Below are positions 7,128 to 15,297 of a stretch of 64,000 bases of DNA, piece after piece (position 1 is the stretch's first letter; each line of letters opens with the position of its first letter). A model generated the notes under the pieces. The model did not search any database. It saw only the letters and a list, made by a program, of their open reading frames with translations, and was not told the origin of the DNA. Made by a program: the position numbers and the translations under genes. The stretch is from an uncultured Muribaculaceae bacterium (GTDB taxonomy: Bacteria; Bacteroidota; Bacteroidia; Bacteroidales; Muribaculaceae). Where the stretch lies: positions 12,248 through 76,247 of the forward strand of contig CAJTTG010000012.1 of the NCBI GenBank assembly GCA_910579185.1. The letters run 5' to 3'.

Positions 7128-8024
7128 TTAGTCAAGAGCTTCAGTGATCGGGCGTCCGGTCCATGCTTGTGGGGTGGATAGTCCCAGAAGGGCGGCTATG
7201 GTCGGTGCGATGTCGAATTGCATGATGGCCGACTGAAGTTGACCGGCATTCCTGATCCCTGGTCCGGCCATGATGAGCGGTGTCTCCATCTCCAGCAGAG
7301 TCTTTCCTCCGTGGCCTTGACCGATGCCTCCATGGTCGGATGAGAGGATGAAAACGGTGGAGTCGTAGATACCGGCATCCTTTGTTGCCTGGATAATTTC
7401 ACCGATTTGTGTATCAAGATAGGCCAGGATTTCATAGATCTCGGGTGTGTCGTGGCCTATCGTGTGCCCGACGTGGTCGGGGTTGTCGAAAGTGATAGCC
7501 ATCAGGAGAGGTTTGTGGTCGGTGATGTAGGAAGATGCGGCTTTTGTGATGAGTGAAGAGTTGTTGCCGGCACCGACGGGGATGCAGCGGTGGGTGGTTA
7601 TGGAAAGAGTGTCTACAAGATAAGCTATTCCCTCCCATTCATGCAGCACGGCTGTGTTGGCATCGGGTTTTTGTTGGCGGATTATAGTGAAAATGGTCGG
7701 GAAAATGCCGTTCTCAGAAAGTGCTATTGAAGGAATCTCGGGCTCCCGGCTACCCCATTCTGTGAATCCATGGCCTTCTGTTCCAACGCCCATGAAGATG
7801 GATGCCCAGTTGATTGCGCTGCAGGATGGTAGCACAGAGCGTTTCTTTAATGTCCATGCGCCACGGTCCATCAATGATTTGACATTCGGCATATCGGCTT
7901 TTGGCATGGTATATGATCCCCAGCCGTCGAGACCGATGAAAATGATGTGTTCGGGTTGGTTTGAGGCATTTGCTGCCGTGGCGGCAGAGATGATCAGCAG
8001 TAGGATAAGGAAGATTTTTTTCAT
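7128..8024 (-). CDS. Exported alkaline-phosphatase-superfamily phosphodiesterase/phosphatase
   Basis: This 298-residue protein has a signal peptide (MKKIFLILLLIISAATAANA). The mature part has the metal-dependent phosphatase core: FIGLDGWGSY with the first metal Asp, PSCSAINWAS with the likely Ser nucleophile, DNPDHVGHTIGH with Asp/His ligands, SSDHGGIGQGH with Asp-His and His ligands. This matches the type I phosphodiesterase/nucleotide pyrophosphatase branch. It acts outside the cytoplasm. The natural substrate (nucleotide, phospholipid head group or sugar phosphate) cannot be told. It stands between the toxin-like module and rpsU and interrupts a usually conserved gene order. Confidence 0.85.
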   Translation of the reverse strand: MKKIFLILLLIISAATAANASNQPEHIIFIGLDGWGSYTMPKADMPNVKSLMDRGAWTLKKRSVLPSCSAINWASIFMGVGTEGHGFTEWGSREPEIPSIALSENGIFPTIFTIIRQQKPDANTAVLHEWEGIAYLVDTLSITTHRCIPVGAGNNSSLITKAASSYITDHKPLLMAITFDNPDHVGHTIGHDTPEIYEILAYLDTQIGEIIQATKDAGIYDSTVFILSSDHGGIGQGHGGKTLLEMETPLIMAGPGIRNAGQLQSAIMQFDIAPTIAALLGLSTPQAWTGRPITEALD

Positions 8025-8121
8025 GATAAGCAGGTTTCTGATTGGTGGTTTTTGACCGGGGTTTTTGATTATGGTTATCAGATATTACAGGATCTTGAGG
8101 GCAAGCTCAGATACGACGAAA

Positions 8122-8160
8122 GAGAATCCGAAAGGATTGCCTGTGGCATTCCGGATTCTC
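8122..8160 (-). terminator. Probable terminator after rpsU
   Basis: GAGAATCCG (8122-8130) and CGGATTCTC (8152-8160) form a 9-base stem with a 21-base loop that can pair further. On the minus strand it follows the rpsU stop by 33 bases, but only a short T-run (TTTC) follows the stem, so strength is uncertain. Confidence 0.5.
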
Positions 8161-8193
8161 CTATAGGTTTCAAATAAAAAATCGGGCGGAGGA

Positions 8194-8385
8194 TTATTCC
8201 TCAACGGCGCGGAGCTTCTGAACGTAAACCGCCTTCATCATTTTCTTGCGGTTTGTTACAGAGGGCTTCTGGAAAGCCTGACGGCTACGGAGCTCTTTAA
8301 CGATGCCGGTTTTTTCAAATTTGCGTTTGAATTTCTTCAGAGCGCGTTCGATGTTCTCGCCTTCTTTTACTTGTACGATGATCAT
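8194..8385 (-). CDS. rpsU: Ribosomal protein bS21
   Basis: This 63-residue basic protein begins MIIVQVKEGENIERALKKFK and contains RKFEKTGIVKELRSRQAFQK, the S21 signature. It is a small 30S subunit protein that acts near the mRNA exit/anti-Shine-Dalgarno region. Length and composition are normal. It has its own full promoter 55 bases upstream. In Bacteroidales it usually directly precedes xerC. Here three foreign-looking genes lie between. Confidence 0.95.
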   Translation of the reverse strand: MIIVQVKEGENIERALKKFKRKFEKTGIVKELRSRQAFQKPSVTNRKKMMKAVYVQKLRAVEE

Positions 8386-8439
8386 TTTTTAGTTTCTATG
8401 TTTTGATGTTAATTATTTGCTTTCTTGCTTTTAGCGGGG

Positions 8440-8470
8440 CAAAATTAACCATTGTTTTTCATTTCACAAA
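8440..8470 (-). promoter_or_regulatory. Promoter of rpsU
   Basis: The minus strand reads TTTG at 8470-8467, a 19-base spacer, then TAATTTTG at 8447-8440. This is a complete Bacteroidetes promoter. The start codon is about 55 bases downstream. Confidence 0.8.
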
Positions 8471-8539
8471 ACTTTTTCACTCATTTTCCCCAAAATGGGT
8501 CAGTTTTTTTGATTTTGGAGCTGTTTTCGTGGGTGACAA

Positions 8540-9070
8540 TCAGAAGCCTATGCGCAATCCGACCTTGATTATACCCTGGACTCCGTAGCCGGCTTCGGCG
8601 AATATTCCGGCCTGTGGAATGAAGTCGATCTGAGCCCCGACCGGCGAGACCTGGAATGCCATGTTTGTGCGGTTGTAGGAGTCTTCCCACGATGGAGAGT
8701 AGTATTCCACGAGAGCGCCGATGCCAACATGGGAGTAGAGGGTCAGCAGAGAGCGGTGGTACCATTCATAACGCAGATTTGCCATCAGTCCGTGCCATGT
8801 CACCTTGCCATATCGGCCATCCCAGGCCGTGTTGGAGTCGGCCGACGAGTATGTGTAGCTGAGCCCGATCCATAGATTCGGGGCGAACTTGTGGTCGATG
8901 GTTGCGTTGACGCTACCCCAGCCGTCAAGATCCTGCCAATGGTTGCGGTATGCGCCGAGATTGTGCATTGCCGGCATCGCGCCGTAGCTGACGGATACCT
9001 CAGTGTCGCGTGCCATAGCCGAGCTGATTCCGGCAACGACAGCAATAATCAAAAGAGCGATTTTTTTCAT
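8540..9070 (-). CDS. Small outer-membrane beta-barrel protein of unknown function
   Basis: With the start at the ATG at 9070 the product is 176 residues with a signal peptide (MKKIALLIIAVVAGISSAMA). An upstream in-frame ATG at 9139 would add 23 residues before the signal and is rejected. The mature protein alternates aromatic and polar residues (WIGLSYTYSS, GLMANLRYEWYH, LYSHVGIGALVEYY) and ends GIIKVGLRIGF, with the terminal Phe of a membrane barrel. It resembles eight-stranded barrels (OmpW/OmpX size), but no specific family is clear. It stands alone between rpsU and the divergent fuc operon. Confidence 0.75.
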   Translation of the reverse strand: MKKIALLIIAVVAGISSAMARDTEVSVSYGAMPAMHNLGAYRNHWQDLDGWGSVNATIDHKFAPNLWIGLSYTYSSADSNTAWDGRYGKVTWHGLMANLRYEWYHRSLLTLYSHVGIGALVEYYSPSWEDSYNRTNMAFQVSPVGAQIDFIPQAGIFAEAGYGVQGIIKVGLRIGF

Positions 9071-9251
9071 AAGAGATTGTTTTCCTATGAAAACAAATAT
9101 GATAAAGCGTTGGTTTATCGAAAAAAATCCATCCGGCATGCGAAATGAATCAGATTGATAGGGATGGTGTCGGGATGATAGATTGGGGTAGCAGGATGAA
9201 AAAACTGAAATTAAAAGCGCAGAAAAGCATGCGGAATAGTTTTTTAATTAT

Positions 9252-9259
9252 TAAATTTG
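9252..9259 (+). promoter_or_regulatory. Probable promoter -7 box of the fuc operon
   Basis: TAAATTTG matches TAnnTTTG and lies 86 bases before the fucI ATG. No good TTTG is found 19-21 bases upstream, which is consistent with a promoter that needs an activator, though that is inference. The rest of the 9071-9345 gap has no recognisable gene. Confidence 0.5.
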
Positions 9260-9345
9260 CTGCGTGGCAGATGTGACACCGGAATTGTCGCACCAAGCCA
9301 TGAGAATCTGATAACCGTGTAAAAATCAATTAAATCCAATAAAAC

Positions 9346-11121
9346 ATGAATAAATATCCTAAAATCGGTATCCGTCCGACTATCGACGGTCGCCAGGGTG
9401 GAGTGCGTGAAAGCCTCGAAGAAAAAACAATGAATCTGGCCAAAGCAGTGGCTGATCTGATCCATAATAATCTGCGTTATCCCGACGGAACTCCCGTTGA
9501 ATGCGTGATAGCAGATTCTACTATAGGCCGAGTGGCTGAAACGGCTGCATGTGCCGAGAAGTTTGAGCGTGAAGGCGTTGGAGCCACAATCACGGTGACA
9601 TCCTGCTGGTGTTACGGCTCGGAGACCATGGATATGAATCCCTACTGGCCAAAAGCAGTGTGGGGCTTCAACGGAACAGAACGTCCGGGAGCCGTTTATC
9701 TGGCTGCTGTCTTAGCTGCCCACGCTCAGAAGGGTCTGCCTGCGTTCGGCATCTATGGACGCGATGTGCAGGATCTCGACGACAATACCATTCCGGCCGA
9801 TGTTGCTGAGAAATTGCTGCGGTTTGCCCGTGGAGCTGTGGCTGTGGCCTGTATGCGAGGCAAGAGCTATCTGTCGATCGGCTCGATGTGCATGGGTATC
9901 GCCGGTTCGATTGTGAATCCTGATTTCTTCCAGGAATATCTCGGAATGCGCAATGAATCGGTTGACGAGACCGAGATTCTGCGCCGCATGGATGAGGGAA
10001 TTTATGACCATGAGGAATATGCCAAGGCTATGGCATGGACCGAGAAATATTGCAAGGTCAATGAAGGAGAGGATTTCAAGAACCGTCCTGAGAAACGGAA
10101 AACCCGTGAACAGAAGGATGCCGACTGGGAGTTCATTGTCAAGATGACTCTTATTGTGCGCGATCTGATGCAGGGCAATCCTCGCCTGAAAGAGATGGGC
10201 TTCAACGAGGAATCGCTGGGTCACAATGCTATAGCCGGCGGCTTCCAGGGCCAGCGTCAGTGGACAGACTGGAAACCGAACGGAGACTATACAGAGGCTC
10301 TGATGAATACGTCGTTTGACTGGAACGGCATCCGCGAGGCGTTTGTGCTTGCCACTGAAAACGATGCCTGCAACGGCGTGGCCATGCTCTTCGGCCATCT
10401 GCTGACCGGTTGCGGCCAGATGTTCTCGGATGTACGCACTTACTGGAGCCCTGAGGCAGTGAAGCGTGTTACCGGCAAGGAGCTTACGGGACGTGCCGCC
10501 GGCGGTATCATCCACCTTATCAATTCCGGAGCAACCACGCTCGACGCAACCGGTGCGAGTGTCAATGCTGCCGGCGAACCGTGCATGAAGCCGTCGTGGG
10601 AGATGACCGAGAAGGATGTCGAGGCATGCCTGAAGGCTACGACATGGTATCCGGCCGACAGAGATTATTTCCGTGGCGGCGGTTTCTCATCGAACTTCCT
10701 GACCAAGGGTGGTATGCCTGTGACTATGATGCGTCTGAACCTTGTCAAGGGACTTGGCCCGGTTCTCCAGATCGCCGAGGGATGGACTGTGGATATCGAT
10801 CCTGAGATCAATGCCGTGCTTGACAAACGTACCGATCCGACCTGGCCTACCACCTGGTTCGTTCCCCGTCTGTGTGACAAACCGGCGTTCAAGGATGTCT
10901 ACAGTGTGATGAACAACTGGGGCGCCAACCATGGAGCTATCAGTTATGGCCATATCGGTAAGGATGTGATCACTCTGGCTTCGATGTTGCGTATTCCGGT
11001 GTGCATGCATAATGTTGACGATGATGAAATTTTCCGTCCGTCGGCATGGAATGCATTCGGCATGGACAAGGAGGGCTCGGATTACCGTGCATGTAAGAAC
11101 TATGGTCCAATCTATAAATAA
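9346..11121 (+). CDS. fucI: L-fucose isomerase
   Basis: This 591-residue enzyme converts L-fucose to L-fuculose, the first step of fucose catabolism in the cytoplasm. It begins YPKIGIRPTIDGRQGGVRES, as in characterised FucI proteins. It keeps the Mn-binding region with FVLATENDACNGVAMLFG and the C-terminal histidine in SYGHIGKDV. Length matches the family (about 590). It is the first gene of fucI-fucA-fucK-fucP, all in one direction with short gaps. A gut commensal would use it on fucose released from mucin or host glycans. D-arabinose isomerase activity is a known side activity of the family. Confidence 0.97.
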   Translation: MNKYPKIGIRPTIDGRQGGVRESLEEKTMNLAKAVADLIHNNLRYPDGTPVECVIADSTIGRVAETAACAEKFEREGVGATITVTSCWCYGSETMDMNPYWPKAVWGFNGTERPGAVYLAAVLAAHAQKGLPAFGIYGRDVQDLDDNTIPADVAEKLLRFARGAVAVACMRGKSYLSIGSMCMGIAGSIVNPDFFQEYLGMRNESVDETEILRRMDEGIYDHEEYAKAMAWTEKYCKVNEGEDFKNRPEKRKTREQKDADWEFIVKMTLIVRDLMQGNPRLKEMGFNEESLGHNAIAGGFQGQRQWTDWKPNGDYTEALMNTSFDWNGIREAFVLATENDACNGVAMLFGHLLTGCGQMFSDVRTYWSPEAVKRVTGKELTGRAAGGIIHLINSGATTLDATGASVNAAGEPCMKPSWEMTEKDVEACLKATTWYPADRDYFRGGGFSSNFLTKGGMPVTMMRLNLVKGLGPVLQIAEGWTVDIDPEINAVLDKRTDPTWPTTWFVPRLCDKPAFKDVYSVMNNWGANHGAISYGHIGKDVITLASMLRIPVCMHNVDDDEIFRPSAWNAFGMDKEGSDYRACKNYGPIYK

Positions 11122-11130
11122 TACGGGGCT

Positions 11131-11772
11131 ATGGCTAAGATATCACAGATAGAGGAATTTGTCAGACAGGCGCGCCGTGTAGGCGCGGCCGGTCTGACCA
11201 TTTGCAGCAGCGGCAATCTGTCGTGGCGGCTTGAGAATGATGAAGTGCTGTTGTCGGGTACAGGCTCCTGGGTTCCGGAATTGACAGCCGACAGGGTTTC
11301 TGTGTGCCGTCTGTCGACGGGTGAGGTCCTGAATGGCGTGCGTCCGTCCATGGAGAGTGTTTTCCACATGGGAGTGATGCGTCGCCGCGAGGATGTCAAT
11401 GTAGTGTTGCATTTCCAAAGCCCTTATGCAACGGCTGTCGCATGTATGGATCGCCGTCCTGACAATTTCAACTTCACGGCGGAAATGGCTCTGCACGTAG
11501 GGGAGACGATCCCTATGATCCCATATTTCCGTCCTGGCTCTCCGGAGCTGGCTTCGCACGTGATCGATGCTTTGACGGAGCATAATTCGGCCATGCTGCT
11601 GAAACATGGTCAGGTTGTCTGCGGCAAGGATTTCGATCAGGCGTTCGAACGTGCCATGTTCTTTGAGATGGGATGCCGTATTTCCGTCCTTAATGGTGGC
11701 AATGTCAATCCGTTGACGCCGGAAGAGATAGGGGATCTTGAATCGTATTTCCTTGGCAAAGAGGGAAAATGA
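11131..11772 (+). CDS. fucA: L-fuculose-1-phosphate aldolase, class II aldolase family
   Basis: This 213-residue protein belongs to the class II aldolase/adducin family and should split L-fuculose 1-phosphate into dihydroxyacetone phosphate and L-lactaldehyde. Conserved pieces are CSSGNLSWR (phosphate loop), SMESVFHMG with the catalytic Glu, and LLKHGQVVCG with the third zinc His. The second-ligand motif, HxH in E. coli FucA, reads VVLHFQSPYAT, so one histidine is replaced by Gln. The gene starts 9 bases after fucI and its stop overlaps the fucK start by 4 bases (ATGA). The operon makes the function fairly sure despite the ligand change. Confidence 0.9.
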   Translation: MAKISQIEEFVRQARRVGAAGLTICSSGNLSWRLENDEVLLSGTGSWVPELTADRVSVCRLSTGEVLNGVRPSMESVFHMGVMRRREDVNVVLHFQSPYATAVACMDRRPDNFNFTAEMALHVGETIPMIPYFRPGSPELASHVIDALTEHNSAMLLKHGQVVCGKDFDQAFERAMFFEMGCRISVLNGGNVNPLTPEEIGDLESYFLGKEGK

Positions 11773-13160
11773 AAAAAGAAGCATTCATAGCCGTTGACTT
11801 TGGCGGCGGCAGCGGAAGAGTGATGGCCGGAACTATTGACGGCCATACTCTGCGGCTGCACGAGGTTCGCCGATTCGGCAACCGGCAGGTGACGATGGGT
11901 GGACATACCTACTGGAACTTCCTGTCGCTGTTTGACGAGATGGTCTCGGGTCTTGCCGATGCTGTCAATGCCGGCTACCGGATCCGCAGCATCGGTATCG
12001 ATACCTGGGGCGTTGATTTCGGATTTATTGACGGACAGGGGAATCTGCTCGGCAATCCTATCTGCTACCGCGACGGGGGAGTGGCCGGAGCTGCCGAGGA
12101 ATTTTTTGAGAGAAACGGGATTACAGCCGCAGAGCATTATTCCGAGGCCGGCATCCAAGTGATGGATATCAACAGCGTTTATCGTCTGGCCCGGATGGTC
12201 GGTACAGATCCGTCGATGGTTGGTGCAGCCTCGCGGCTTCTGTTCACTCCGGATCTGTTCAGCTATTTCCTGACGGGAAAAGCGATGAACGAATATACCA
12301 TCGCCTCCACATCGGGGCTGCTTGATGCCCGTACACGCGACTGGAACCGGGCGTTGATGCGCAAGGCCGGGATTCCTGAGCGTCTTTTCGGTGAGATAGT
12401 GATGCCGGGAAATGTGCGCGGACAGTTGACCGAGGAGGTTAAGTCGCGTATCGGCATTGACTATGATGTTGATGTGGTGGCCGTCGGGTCGCATGACACG
12501 GCAGGTGCGGTCTATTGCGTTGACGGGGACTATGACAGCAGCCGCACGGCGTATCTCAGTTCCGGCACATGGTCGCTCCTTGGTGTGGCTATTGATCAGC
12601 CTATCCTGACAGAAGCGGCGCGAGAGAACGGGTTTACGAACGAGGGTGGCGTAGGTGGAAAGATCCGGTTCCTGCAAAATATCACCGGCTTGTGGATCCT
12701 TCAGAACCTTATGAGCGAATGGGCCGAGAAAGGCCTGCCGACGGATTATGGCACTTTGCTTTCAGCTGCCGATGAGGCTGTCACGCCGGCAATCATAGAT
12801 GTTGATGATCCGATGTTCCATTCTCCGCGCAGCATGACGGCGGCTATCGACACGTATTGCCGCGAACATTCGATGGCGGTTCCATCCGGTCAGGGTGAAT
12901 ACGTGAGATGCGTTCTGCAATCACTCGCCCACCGTTACAAAAAAGGAGTTGAAGGCCTGAATGCGTTGCTCCCGGAGCCTGTGGCGCGGTTACAGATAAT
13001 AGGCGGAGGCAGCCGCAACGGATTGCTGAACAGACTGACCGCCGAGGCAACAGGCCTGGAGGTTGTTGCCGGTCCGGTAGAAGCGACTGCAATCGGCAAT
13101 ATCCTGTTGCAGGCAAAAGCTGCCGGCTTTGATACTGAAGCCGTTACAGAAATTCTATAA
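11769..13160 (+). CDS. fucK: L-fuculokinase (FGGY family, rhamnulokinase-like)
   Basis: This 463-residue FGGY-family kinase phosphorylates L-fuculose. It starts AFIAVDFGGGSGRVMAG (ATP phosphate-binding loop), has the sugar-contacting region SIGIDTWGVDFGF, and a C-terminal ATP-binding piece IIGGGSRNGLLNRLTAEATG. The sequence looks closest to rhamnulokinase (RhaB), a known feature of Bacteroides fuculokinases. The neighbours fucI, fucA and fucP decide the assignment. It overlaps fucA by 4 bases and is 47 bases from fucP. Confidence 0.9.
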   Translation: MKKEAFIAVDFGGGSGRVMAGTIDGHTLRLHEVRRFGNRQVTMGGHTYWNFLSLFDEMVSGLADAVNAGYRIRSIGIDTWGVDFGFIDGQGNLLGNPICYRDGGVAGAAEEFFERNGITAAEHYSEAGIQVMDINSVYRLARMVGTDPSMVGAASRLLFTPDLFSYFLTGKAMNEYTIASTSGLLDARTRDWNRALMRKAGIPERLFGEIVMPGNVRGQLTEEVKSRIGIDYDVDVVAVGSHDTAGAVYCVDGDYDSSRTAYLSSGTWSLLGVAIDQPILTEAARENGFTNEGGVGGKIRFLQNITGLWILQNLMSEWAEKGLPTDYGTLLSAADEAVTPAIIDVDDPMFHSPRSMTAAIDTYCREHSMAVPSGQGEYVRCVLQSLAHRYKKGVEGLNALLPEPVARLQIIGGGSRNGLLNRLTAEATGLEVVAGPVEATAIGNILLQAKAAGFDTEAVTEIL

Positions 13161-13207
13161 ATCAACCTTACACACTTACCAAAAGACATACCTTATACTC
13201 TGAATCC

Positions 13208-14518
13208 ATGAAAACTATAGAGCGAGAGAAACCTAAATTGCTGGAAAAGAAATATGTAGTGCCGTTTGTGCTTGTGACCGCACTTTTTGCATTGTGGGGA
13301 TTTGCCAACGATATCACCAATCCGATGGTGGCTGCTTTCCAGACCGTCATGGAGCTATCGGCAGCCAAGGCTTCTATGATCCAGTTTGCATTCTACGGTG
13401 GATATGCCACTATGGCTATTCCGGCGGCTTTGTTTATCCGCCGTTACAGCTATAAGAGCGGCATATTGCTTGGGCTGGGATTATATGCCATCGGCGCTTT
13501 CCTCTTTATTCCGGCCGCAGCCTACGAGCAGTTCTCATATTTCTGTGTGTCGCTCTATGTGCTGACATTCGGTCTTGCGTTTCTTGAGACCACGGCAAAT
13601 CCCTATATACTGTCGCTTGGCGATAAGGCAACATCGACACAGCGATTGAATCTGGCGCAGGCTTTCAATCCTGTCGGTTCGCTTTCGGGAATGGCCGTGG
13701 CGTCGCTGATCATTCTACCCAATCTCCTGTCGGATCAGCGTGATGCCGCCGGGCAGCTGATCTTCTCAGGGCTTGATGCGGCTGAAAAGTCGGCAATAAG
13801 GGTACATGACCTTGCCGTGATCCGCGATCCGTATGTAGCCATCGGCCTTGTGGTGCTGGTTATGTTCGTTGTCATAGCGTTGGTCAAGATGCCGCACACA
13901 GACGGGAAAGGTGAGAAGATCAATGCCGTGGAGACGCTGCGGCGTCTGTGGCATAACCGCGAATATTGCAGCGGTGTAGTGGCGCAGATGTTCTATGTTG
14001 CGGCTCAGATCATGGTGTGGACATTCATTATCCAATATGCCGACAATCTCGGAATCAATAAGGCTACAGCCCAGACATATAATATATGTGCCATGGGGCT
14101 TGCGCTGACATTCCGTTTCGTCGGAACATATCTGATGCGATATTTCGCCCCAAGCAGAATGCTGATAGCTTTCGGTGTAGGCGCGATAATATGCACCCTC
14201 GGCACGATATTCCTACAGAATATAGCCGGACTTTATTGTCTTGTAGGTATCAGTGCGTTCATGTCGATAATGTTCCCGAGCATCTATGGAATAGCTCTTG
14301 AACGCGTTGATCGCCGGGACACGTCGCTCGGAGCGGCATTTCTTGTGATGGCGATAGTGGGGGGTGCCTTGATGCCGCCTATGCAGGGGGCTATCATCGA
14401 TCTCAAGAGCATCGGATCGATGGCGGCGGTTAATGTATCGTTCGCTTTACCTCTGATCTGTTTCGTTGTAGTGACCCTATATGGCATCTACACGACGCGT
14501 CTCAGCCGTCTGCGGTAG
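13208..14518 (+). CDS. fucP: L-fucose:proton symporter (major facilitator superfamily)
   Basis: This 436-residue protein has about 12 membrane segments and the FucP/GluP pattern: FALWGFANDITNPMVAAFQ near the start with the conserved Asn and Asp, FGLAFLETTANPYIL with the conserved Glu and Asn, and FNPVGSLSGM. FucP carries L-fucose with a proton across the inner membrane. Its place after fucI-fucA-fucK supports fucose rather than glucose/galactose. It is the last gene of the operon and a hairpin follows about 55 bases later. Confidence 0.93.
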   Translation: MKTIEREKPKLLEKKYVVPFVLVTALFALWGFANDITNPMVAAFQTVMELSAAKASMIQFAFYGGYATMAIPAALFIRRYSYKSGILLGLGLYAIGAFLFIPAAAYEQFSYFCVSLYVLTFGLAFLETTANPYILSLGDKATSTQRLNLAQAFNPVGSLSGMAVASLIILPNLLSDQRDAAGQLIFSGLDAAEKSAIRVHDLAVIRDPYVAIGLVVLVMFVVIALVKMPHTDGKGEKINAVETLRRLWHNREYCSGVVAQMFYVAAQIMVWTFIIQYADNLGINKATAQTYNICAMGLALTFRFVGTYLMRYFAPSRMLIAFGVGAIICTLGTIFLQNIAGLYCLVGISAFMSIMFPSIYGIALERVDRRDTSLGAAFLVMAIVGGALMPPMQGAIIDLKSIGSMAAVNVSFALPLICFVVVTLYGIYTTRLSRLR

Positions 14519-14572
14519 TTACCGGACGGACTCCGTTCAAAGCAGCCCGGCCATATAGATGGGCAGATATTG

Positions 14573-14606
14573 GAATCCTTACGCAGGTCTTTTTGCGTAG
14601 GGGTTC
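14573..14606 (+). terminator. Probable terminator of the fuc operon
   Basis: GAATCCTTACGCA (14573-14585) pairs with TGCGTAGGGGTTC (14594-14606) in a 13-base stem including two G-T pairs, with an 8-base loop. AATTTGTTTATTG follows, so the U-tract is weak. Confidence 0.55.
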
Positions 14607-14677
14607 AATTTGTTTATTGTCAAACTGTTAGTGCTGGAAATGTACGAAAACATAAAATGTTGGGGCGCGGACGGATG

Positions 14678-14716
14678 AAAAAAGGCACGGGTGCGCAATC
14701 ACTGCGAACCCGTGCC
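14678..14716 (-). terminator. Intrinsic terminator after the carbonic-anhydrase-like gene
   Basis: GGCACGGGT (14684-14692) and ACCCGTGCC (14708-14716) form a 9-base GC-rich stem. On the minus strand six T follow directly. It ends the pepP/gamma-CA transcript facing the fuc operon. Confidence 0.85.
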
Positions 14717-14749
14717 GAGGGGTATATTAGGGGGTAAAGTGTCGGATTG

Positions 14750-15289
14750 TTATTCCCGGGAACTATCTGTCGGGGTCTCGTCGTACCACCGGGAGTACAT
14801 GAGGTAGTTCCGGGCTATTTTCTGGTTGAGCTCACGGGACGTGGCCGGATCGACCATCTTGATGAATTTCGCCGGAGCACCACCCCATAGCTCGTTGGGC
14901 CCTATCTGTGTTCTTGACAGTACCACAGATCCGGCAGCAACAAGAGCACCTTCTCCAACAACGGCATCGTCCATTACCACGGCACCCATTCCAACAAGGG
15001 CAAGATCGCATATCTTGCAGCCGTGCAGGGTCACGTTGTGGCCGATCGAGACATCGTTGCCGATCTCAATGGTTGATTTCTGATATAGGGTGTGCAGTAC
15101 GGTTCCGTCCTGTATGTTGACACGGTTGCCGATACGTATGGAGTTCACGTCGCCACGAAGGACGGTGTTGAACCAGATGCTGCATTCGTCGCCCATCACT
15201 ACATCGCCAATTATCGTGGCGTTGTCGGCAAGGAAGCAGTCTTTACCAATCTTTGGAGTGAAACCGCGCAGGGGTTTTATGAGAGCCAT
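14750..15289 (-). CDS. Gamma-carbonic-anhydrase-like hexapeptide-repeat protein
   Basis: This 179-residue protein has hexapeptide repeats giving a left-handed beta-helix: GKDCFLADNATIIGDVVMGD at the start, then NVNIQDGTVLHTLY and VSIGHNVTLHGC. The three metal-type histidines of the gamma-CA/YrdA/PaaY group are present (VLH, IGH, LHG). It may be a carbonic anhydrase or a metal-binding relative without activity; sequence alone does not tell. A C-terminal helix with NQKIARNYLMYSRWY is typical of the group. It starts 8 bases after the stop of aminopeptidase P, so both are in one operon. Confidence 0.85.
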   Translation of the reverse strand: MALIKPLRGFTPKIGKDCFLADNATIIGDVVMGDECSIWFNTVLRGDVNSIRIGNRVNIQDGTVLHTLYQKSTIEIGNDVSIGHNVTLHGCKICDLALVGMGAVVMDDAVVGEGALVAAGSVVLSRTQIGPNELWGGAPAKFIKMVDPATSRELNQKIARNYLMYSRWYDETPTDSSRE

Positions 15290-15297
15290 ACCTATTA

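Noticed and set aside
11637..12677. 346-codon frame opposite fucK
   Set aside because: fucK is clearly an FGGY kinase in an operon; the antisense frame has no start context or homology.
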